DNA of 64,000 bases from Erythroxylum novogranatense (Eukaryota; Streptophyta; Magnoliopsida; Malpighiales; Erythroxylaceae): the NCBI GenBank assembly GCA_029891385.1, contig JAIWQS010000251.1:186001-250000 (forward strand), in the 5' to 3' direction. Positions 57,198 through 64,000 of the stretch are shown in pieces; the stretch's first letter is position 1; the number at the start of each line of letters is the position of its first letter. Under the pieces are notes generated by a model that made no database searches, had not been told where the DNA came from, and was given only the letters and a program-made list of their open reading frames with translations. A program made the position numbers and the translations under genes.

Positions 57198-58305
57198 ACT
57201 TGTGTCGTATATAACGAAGAAACCATGACTAGGTCGGAGTCCTATTGCTTGTGACGATGATGCATGTTGATTGTGTGAATTTCGAATTCAGTATAGAAAT
57301 ATTGTTTTCGAAATTTCCTTGCCCAGATATGTTCACAAGATGCTTTTGCATATGTATGTGGAAGCTCGGAATTTATCAATGTGATTTGATATGGTTTTGC
57401 TAATTTATTCCCCAATGTTCTGGTTGCTGTCTTTGTGCACATTCAATGAACAGGCATGCTTATAAATTCGAGAATAAATTGTAGAAAAATTGTTTTTCGG
57501 ATTTGCTTTCACCAACATGTTTATAAGATGTTTATGAATGTCTATGAGAATGGAAAAATGTTGTCGAGGTGATTTACTATTTATTTGAGAATTTATTGTG
57601 TGCTGCTGGGAATAACTGTGTTGAGGAACACAGATTCTACATTGGTTTTGTTGCTGAGGTTGGATGAGTTTTTAATGGAAATAAATTCTTAAAAAATTCA
57701 TGAAACATGTTATGAACATGTTGTAACCTCTGTAATTTTCTCAAAATTTATTGAAATTTTTTCAATGAGTTTTTCAAGCAAAACACAGAGCTTGGCAGTT
57801 TTGAGAAAGTTACTGGAGCTGTTTTGTTTGGAATGATAAATTGTGTATTTCTCAATTCCAATGCCTTGGATCATTTTTAATGTGATTAAAAATGTGTTAT
57901 ATTGATGTTGTATGCTTTCCAAATTGAATTTCTTGAAATTGGGTTTCCAAATATTTTTCGGATGTCAAATGTGTCACATTAGCGTCTCGTTAGTGCATTT
58001 CGTTGTCTTGATTATTTTGGCCGTCACAAATTTTGTGACCAGTGCCGAAGTAATCTTGATAAAGTTTAGACTACCTAGAGATACTTAGGGTGATAGTTTG
58101 ATATTCTCAAATTATTTAGAAATCTAAATGAATAAGAGTATATTCATCAATTTCAAGTTTTTCATGTATAGTTTAACTATATATGGTAAGCATGGAACAA
58201 TGAAAGTGTTTCATTGGTACATCATAATAAAGGATATTACACTTGGTATTGTGAATTGGAACTGTACGGATTGAGAAATTAGCCGATTAGATAGCAATTC
58301 TACAT

Positions 58306-58486
58306 GGATAAGTCGACTATTAAAGATACAAGTCGACTTGTCCGTGCACTGTAGACTCATAAGTCGACTTGCACAATGGTACAAGTCGACTTGTTCGTGC
58401 ACATGCATAAGTCGACTTACACATGCATAAGTCGACTTACACACTAGTATAAGTCGACTTATACATACACAAGTCGACTTACAACA
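58306..58486. repeat. AAGTCGACTT cassette in D's leader
   Basis: Eight sites start at 58310, 58330, 58361, 58383, 58409, 58429, 58451 and 58471, 20-31 bp apart. Sites often lie in ATAAGTCGACTTA or ACAAGTCGACTT. GTGCAC and ATGCAT words lie between them. Unlike G and A, the cassette is outside the LTR. Confidence 0.95.
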
Positions 58487-58917
58487 TGCAAAGGTGGGAT
58501 GATGGATGATTTTAGGTATAGACTCAATGTGATTGATGAAATACCCTAAATCATTCCATATAGTCATGGTGACTATAATCCTACGGCTTGGAGGAGAAGA
58601 AGATGAGACCTGAAAACCCTCACATCATATGAAAACTAACGCCTTCCATTAATATGGGAGAACTAGAGTTCTTATAGAATTGGGTTGTTAGGTAAACCCA
58701 AGCTCACTCTATACTGGATATGTTGAACCATGAAAATAAGATTTTAGGATTAATGGGTCGGTTTTCACTAAGCGTTGATTTGTTGAGTAAACTCAAGGTC
58801 GGCGTGGACAGAGGCGAAATTGGGCAGTGTGCATCAGATGTACGCGCATCAAGAGTTGATAACCCAATGTGTGTGCATACATCACGAGTTGATAGCACTA
58901 GTCGATAGTTGCATCTA

Positions 58918-59098
58918 TGAAGCAAATGGTATGACCGATACCTGCCGATAGATCTAAGGTGGCTTGTTAGGTAAACCCAAGGTCATTTTAGTAATGTCGG
59001 ATATCTATGATACAATTGGTATGACCGATACCTACCGATTGACCTAAGGTGGCTTGTTGGGTAAACCCAAGGTCATTTTAGTAATGTCGGATATCGAC
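58918..59098. repeat. Two tandem units of about 90 bp in D's leader
   Basis: ATGACCGATACC recurs at 58931 and 59021; each is followed by AAGGTGGCTTGTT and AAACCCAAGGTCATTTTAG. The copies are nearly identical, so the duplication is recent. Confidence 0.9.
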
Positions 59099-59256
59099 CC
59101 ACTAGGACATTTTGTCATAATGTTTCTTGGATTAAATCGAGGGTTATGGATTCTTTGAAACTAGTGGGAGCCATATGCATGTCATGCAAGTCCTTATGAT
59201 CATGCATGTAATTCTATTCTAACATTCTTTCTCTCTTTCCCTTTAGGTTATTGAAG

Positions 59257-60113
59257 ATGACTTCCAGTGTGAACTTGCGCTCCTAATGGATTCGAACAAA
59301 TTAACTGGACCAAATTTTCTAGATTGACCGAGAAATCTGCGAATTGTTCTCAGGTCTGAGGAACTGGGATATGTCCTAGATGTTCCACTTCCTGATCCAC
59401 CTGCTGCTGATGCTTCTGATGAGGATCAGAAAGCATATCGTAAGCATCTTAAAGACAGTGACATGGCTACCTGCATTATGCTTGCCTCGATGTCACCAGA
59501 GCTGCAGAAGCAGCATGAGTCTATGGATGTTAATACCATAGTGTTTCATTTTAGGGAGCTGTTTGATGAGCAAGCTCGGTCTGAAAGGTTCGAGACCTCG
59601 AGGCTACTCTTCACTACTAAGATGACTCGAGGTTCATCTGCGGTGCGAGATGCTGCGAAGATGAATGGGTATATTAAGAGGTTGGTTGTCTTAGGTTTTG
59701 TTATGGATTATGAATTAAGTGTTGACTTAATTCTAGTTGGATTGTCGATAGTTATTCACGGTTTGTGTTAAACTATCGGATGAACCAAATATCCACGACA
59801 ATCCTCGAGTTGATCAATCGCCGAGGCAATGAGCAATCTATCAAGAAGGATAGCAAGTGCTTATGGTGGACTCTTCTTACGGTTCAAAGAAAAGAAGTCA
59901 AGAAGAAAAGGTCTAAGAAACCGAAAGGAAGTCCACCAAGAAGAAAACCAAAGCGCACCTAAAGGAACTTGCTTCCATTGTGGCAAGACCGCCTTTGGCG
60001 GCCGTAAAGTCTATCTGGAAAAATTGAAGGAAGAAGGCATCGGATGCCTCGACTTCCTCGGTATGTTTGTCATTGAGGTTAATACTATTTCGACCATAAC
60101 ATATGGGTATTAG
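59257..60113 (+). pseudogene. gag: Element D gag
   Basis: Starts ATG at 59257 (MTSSVNLRS, then a stop after nine codons). Then come frame-shifted pieces, and an open frame 59463-59771 with MATCIMLASMSPELQKQHE and ELFDEQARSERFE, the UBN2-type Copia Gag core. The C-terminal part (59829-60113) has the basic region and GTCFHCGKTAFGG, where the zinc knuckle has lost its His and last Cys (C keeps them in element C). Non-functional. Confidence 0.85.
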
Positions 60114-61209
60114 ATACGGTTGTGGCTCACACATATGCAATGATATCACGGGGCCTCGGGACGATGAGACAACTCATGAAGGAGAGATAGACTGCGTATG
60201 GGAAATGGAGCAAGAGTTCTGCATTAGCAGTAGGCACTTACTTTTTGTCACTCCCACAGGGGCTTGTAATTAAATTGGATGAATGTTATTTTGTACTGTA
60301 TTAACAAAGAACATATTATACATTTCTTGTTTAAATAGAGCTGGTTTTCATTTGACTTTTAGTAACAATGGTTGTTCTATTAGTTTGAATGGAATGCTTT
60401 ATGGTACTGGTACATTATGCAATGAAATTTACATATTAGATATGTCACATCTAATTATGAATGTCAATGACACGAAAAGACATAAACGAGATAATTTAAA
60501 ATCAACTTACTTTTGGCATTGTCGCCTTGGCCATATAAATGAGAGACGCATAGCTAAGCTCCATAAGAGTGGTAGTTTAGGGTCATTTGATTATGAATTA
60601 TATGACACATGCGAATCTTGTTTATTAGGCAAGATGACTAAATTACAATTTAAGGGAAAGGGTGAACGAGCGACTGGAGTATTAGACCTAATACATTCAG
60701 ATGTATGTGGTCCGATGTCCATCCATGCCAGAAGTGGTTGTCTTTACTTCATTACCTTTATCGATGGTTATTCTCGATATGGGTACTTGTATCTGATGAG
60801 ATACAAATCTGAAGCATTTGAAAAGTTCAAACAATTCAGAAATGAAGTAGAAAACTAACTTGGGAAAAGTATCAAGACATTACGATCAGATCGTGGTGGG
60901 AAATACTTAGACCAAGAGTTTTTGGATTATCTCAGAGATAATGGGATTTTATCTCAATGGACTCCTCCTTACACACCACAGCATAATGGTGTGGCAGAAA
61001 GGAGAAATCGAACCTTGTTAGACATGGTACGATCTATGATGGGCTTTGCAAAGTTACCAAAATCCTTTTGGGGGTATGCACTCAAGACAGCTGTTTACTT
61101 GCTAAACAGAGTTCCATTAAAGACAGTTGATGTTACTCCATATGAGATGTGGACTAACAAAAGACCCTATCTTACTCATTTGAAAGTTTGGGGTTGTCAC
61201 CTTATGTGA
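60114..61209 (+). pseudogene. pol: Element D protease and integrase
   Basis: The protease part (60114-60282) is fragmentary, with an LDT-like start. From 60283 the frame is open through GAG-pre-integrase (YFWHCRLGHIN, CESCLLGKMTK) into the integrase core: DLIHSDVCGPM and YFITFIDGYSRYGY. A TAA at 60856-60858 interrupts it. The same frame goes on with RSDRGGKYLDQEF, HNGVAERRNRTLLDM and TPYEMWTNKRPYL, then shifts near 61200. All three DDE residues are present, so one stop is the main lesion within the core. Confidence 0.87.
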
Positions 61210-62392
61210 AGCGGACACGGTCGGATAAACTTGATGCAAAATCGACAAGTGTTTGTTAGTAGGATATCCTAAAGAAACAATGGGATATCAATTCTACCTT
61301 GCTGAGGAACAAAAGGTGTTTGTTTCGAAGCATGCTGTCTTTTTAGAGAAAGAGTTTCTTTTATAAGAAGACAGTGGGAGAAAAATTAAGCTTAAAGAAG
61401 TTCAAGATGCTCGAGCAGACGCAGATCAATTGCTGAACTCAAGCTGTGACTCATACGGATGAAGTAGCAGTTCAACCTTCTACAACACACGAAGTTAAGT
61501 GGTCACGAGGATACGCTCTGTTCGAGAGATATGGATTTCGTGAATGAACAGAATGACGTATTGCTCATAGAAGATGATGAGCCTACTACCTATGAAGAGG
61601 TTACGAAGAGTTGAGTGCGAGAAATGGCTTCGTGCCATGCGGTGAAATGGATTCCATGTATGAAAACCAAGTATGGACTTTGGTTGAGGCACCTGAAGGA
61701 ATCAAACCTATAGGGAACAAATTGGTTTTCAAAAGAAAACCGACATGGATGGTAATGTAATTACCTATAAAGCAAGGCTAGTGGCTAAAGGTTTTAAATC
61801 AAAGACGAGGAGTTGACTACGACGAGACCTTGACCCGAGAGCAATGCTTAAATCCATTAGAATACTCCTAGCCATTGCCACTCATTATGATTATGAGATA
61901 TGACAAATGGATGTGAAGACAACTTTCCTAAATGGAAATCTAGCGAGGATGTGTATATGACACAACCCGAGGGCTTCATCTCTATGATGGCGAAAAGGTA
62001 TGCAAGCTTGAAATCCATCTATGGATTGAAACAAGCATCCAGAGTTGGAATATCCGTTTTGATGAGGTAATCAAAGAGTTTGGTTTCTCACAAAATCCGG
62101 ATGAACACTGTGTGTATAAGAAAGTTAATGGGACTGCAATCGTATTCCTTGTGTTGTATGTAGATGACATATTATTGCTAGGAAACGATGTCTCGATGCT
62201 ACAATCGGTGAAGATTTGGTTGTCCAAACAATTTGCCATGAAAGACCTTGGTGAAGCAACTTATATCATTGGGATAAATATTTATAGAGATATATCAAAA
62301 AGGTTGCTTGGTCTTTCACAATCAACGTACATAGACAAGATGCTAAAAAGGTTTAACATGGAGCAATCCAAGAGAGGGTATCTGTTAGAGTA
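61210..62392 (+). pseudogene. pol: Element D reverse transcriptase, truncated
   Basis: 61210-62110 aligns with C and with Copia RT only in short frames: YENQVWTLV-type text near 61660, a TQPEGF piece near 61962 and LKQASR near 62026. 62112-62391 is open and carries the catalytic LYVDDILLLGN, MKDLGEATYIIGINIYRD and MLKRFNMEQSKRG. The sequence then runs directly into LTR at 62393; the RT end and RNase H are missing. Confidence 0.85.
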
Positions 62393-63305
62393 GTGCCCTA
62401 AAGGCAATCCCCTTTAGCGCTTTTTGTTCATAGTCATGTACAGACTTTATGAATAAATAAAGAAAGGCATGTTTCATTTATTTGATGTTCTTTATAAATT
62501 GATATTGATCTTTAATCAAATTAATGAAGTCCATGATATATGACATAGCATGAAGGGAATTATGATGTGATCATAATCACGAGATTCCTATCGTGTGTGC
62601 AATTATGTCAATATCTAAATTTTCCTAGTCATAGGATTAATGAGCTGGACATCATTAATCCGGACAGACTAACATATGTCATACTCCTTGATTGGATCAG
62701 CGGTGGATCTCAAAAGCGTAAATATGAGATATTTAGAGTTGACATATGGATGCTTACTATTGGTAGTAAGTTCATTGGATGACTGCCATGAGATCATCAC
62801 ATGGATTTAATGTCGGTGATAATCTCATCATAGCAATGGTGCAAGTATCCTTAGACTTGAGGTACTCGAGGATATCTTGAATCTTGATCACATACTTGAC
62901 TCCATTCCTTGTGGCCTTCGGAGGTTACTCGTAGGATGGTGCTTGGAGTGCGATTTGAGGTATTGAAGGTAATTGAGTAGCCAATAAAGTTCATCACTAC
63001 GTGAGAATGAAGAGATACCACTCGCCTCTTGTCGGGATCATTGCTTTAAGTCTCGGCGAGCATGATTATGTCATGAAGAGTGTCTTCGTGGACATATAAA
63101 GTAATGAGTCCTCGACGAGAACCGATTTCACTTGGGCTAGACTTAGTCTAGTAAGAGTTGACATATTAGTCATACTCATAACCAAGTGGGGTATAGGATG
63201 ATGAAAGGACGAATTGCACAGTAATTGTCTATGGAAGGGTTCGTAATTTGGTTCGTGATGAATTCATCAAACTGATTACTTTCCGTTCAATTGGGGGTCA
63301 TGATG
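62393..63305 (+). mobile_element. Copia LTR fragment (C/D family), 5' half
   Basis: TGTTAGAGTAGTGCCCTAAAGG matches the start of C's and D's LTRs. Over the first 150 bp it is closer to C's LTR (shared GTTCATAGTCATGTACAGAC) than to D's own 5' LTR (ACAAAGTTGTGTACATAC). It may be D's 3' LTR after gene conversion, or another copy. At 63306 B-like LTR sequence begins in place of its second half. Confidence 0.85.
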
Positions 63306-64000
63306 TGTTGGACCCCGATCTTTTGATGAAAATTAGAATTATTAAAATGGAATTCAATGAGTGTGTTTGTATAGGTATTGTGTTGTAGATGTTATTGTAT
63401 TTAAAGGAGATTGATGACAAATGAAGTGATTGATTTTGATGACTTTAAAATTTGAGTAGATTTGTATGAGTTATGAAAATTAAAGTGAATGAGTTGATTG
63501 AAATGAAAGTTGAAAAGTAAGAAATAATTAGTGAAAGTGTTATGTCGCGACCCGACCCGTAGACCGGATCCCAACTGTTGGATCCAAGACCCAACCGCAT
63601 ATAACTTACCATTTACCCTCTTGCTTTGATACCACAAATGTGGGATCCGCTCCGGAGCCCGACTTTCATAGTCTGAAACTTGTGCTTATAGACTTGCAGG
63701 ATTCTTAACCAACCATTCACTTACTTTTATTCAAACATTTTCATTTTAACTCCAATTGTTACAAATTTTAATTGATAACAAGACATATGTCTTAGGAATC
63801 TAATGGTCCAAACCTCACCCCATTTGGAGGTCGGACGAAGGAGTTATGACCCGACAAACTCAGCGTGTTCATGTTTTGACTCCTATCAAACATGTTTTGG
63901 CGCAAATGTCATAACTTTCACTATAGATGTCGGAATGACTTCGTTCTTGGACGGTTAGAAAATAGACATCTAGATCTACAACTCTTATGAAGACCACAAA
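63306..64000. mobile_element. Rearranged B-family LTR pieces
   Basis: 63306-63541 (TGTTGGACCCCG...) is the reverse complement of the end of B's LTR, so it reads plus. At 63542 an opposite-strand LTR start (TGTCGCGACCCGACCCG, then CCGGATCCCAAC) begins. Near 63624 is GCTTTGATACCA, a variant of B's reverse PBS, followed at about 63637 by TGTGGGATCCGCTCC, another minus-strand LTR start. The rest (to 64000) resembles B's LTR blocks (GTCTTAGGAATCTAATG near 63790; GGTCGGACGAAGGAGTTATG near 63831). At least three pieces in both orientations. No gene. Confidence 0.7.

Larger units (their letters stand above)
57198..59256 (+). other. Element D leader, non-coding
   Basis: Two kilobases between PBS and gag without a recognisable ORF. 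It holds the AAGTCGACTT cassette (58306-58486) and two direct copies of a unit of about 90 bp (58918-59098: TATGACCGATACCTxCCGAT, then AAGGTGGCTTGTT). A polypyrimidine and AG before gag (CTTTCCCTTTAGG, about 59235-59247) could be a splice acceptor for a subgenomic gag RNA, but this is a guess. Confidence 0.75.
55380..63305 (+). mobile_element. Element D, Copia retrotransposon related to C
   Basis: 5' LTR 55380-57183, PBS, a 2 kb leader with an AAGTCGACTT cassette, gag, protease, integrase and part of RT. At 62392 the RT stops in mid-domain and an LTR starts immediately (62393), so the RT end, RNase H and PPT are missing. The 3' LTR is itself cut at 63305. No TSD can be tested. Domains are of the same type as C (tentatively Tork/Angela-like). 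Confidence 0.85.

Overview
The window is nuclear DNA of a flowering plant, most likely a eudicot with a large, repeat-rich genome; the species cannot be told. Nearly every base belongs to nested transposable elements. There is no intact host gene, no tRNA or rRNA gene, and one recognisable host-gene relic (a BAG6-like pseudogene, 33392-33958, minus strand). Most elements were delimited from the sequence by target-site duplications (TSDs), LTR ends, primer-binding sites (PBS) and polypurine tracts (PPT).

Left block (1-30590). Element A is a non-coding (LARD-like) LTR element on the plus strand: 5' LTR end 1-1176, 3' LTR 20918-30590. Its interior is split by element B (2428-18191, minus strand, TSD ATAAT), which has LTRs of about 4-5 kb and only 627 bp between them. 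B's left LTR holds a 5'-truncated Copia element C (3822-9143). Its right LTR holds an Athila-like solo LTR, L (13884-15551, TSD ATTTG). A's 3' LTR was hit by a PIF/Harbinger DNA transposon K (23126-28853, TSD TTA) with relics of a transposase, a Myb/SANT-like ORF and a small ORF with an RNase H1-type hybrid-binding domain.

Middle (30585-34256). A Copia-like LTR fragment, unassigned DNA, a solo Copia LTR (31712-33130, TSD GATTG) and the BAG6-like pseudogene.

Right block (about 34036-64000). A four-level nest: chromovirus J (minus strand), split by a Sirevirus-type Copia element G (34257-53537, TSD TATAT), split by an Athila-like element F without RT/RNase H/integrase (38434-50480, TSD ATGGG), split by solo LTR E of the B superfamily (41065-45580, TSD TGGAT). 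Next come the remains of J's integrase and chromodomain, Copia element D (55380-63305, related to C), and rearranged B-like LTR pieces to the window end.

Most striking pattern: elements from at least six lineages each carry a short cassette of repeated, mostly self-complementary, CG-containing motifs in the LTR or leader. A, G and D share one motif (AAGTCGACTT) although they are otherwise unrelated. In A, B and E the cassette sits in the same slot between conserved LTR blocks, but its sequence is completely different. Cassettes also differ between the two LTRs of one element. No pol gene is intact: all carry stops, frameshifts, truncations or mutated catalytic residues.
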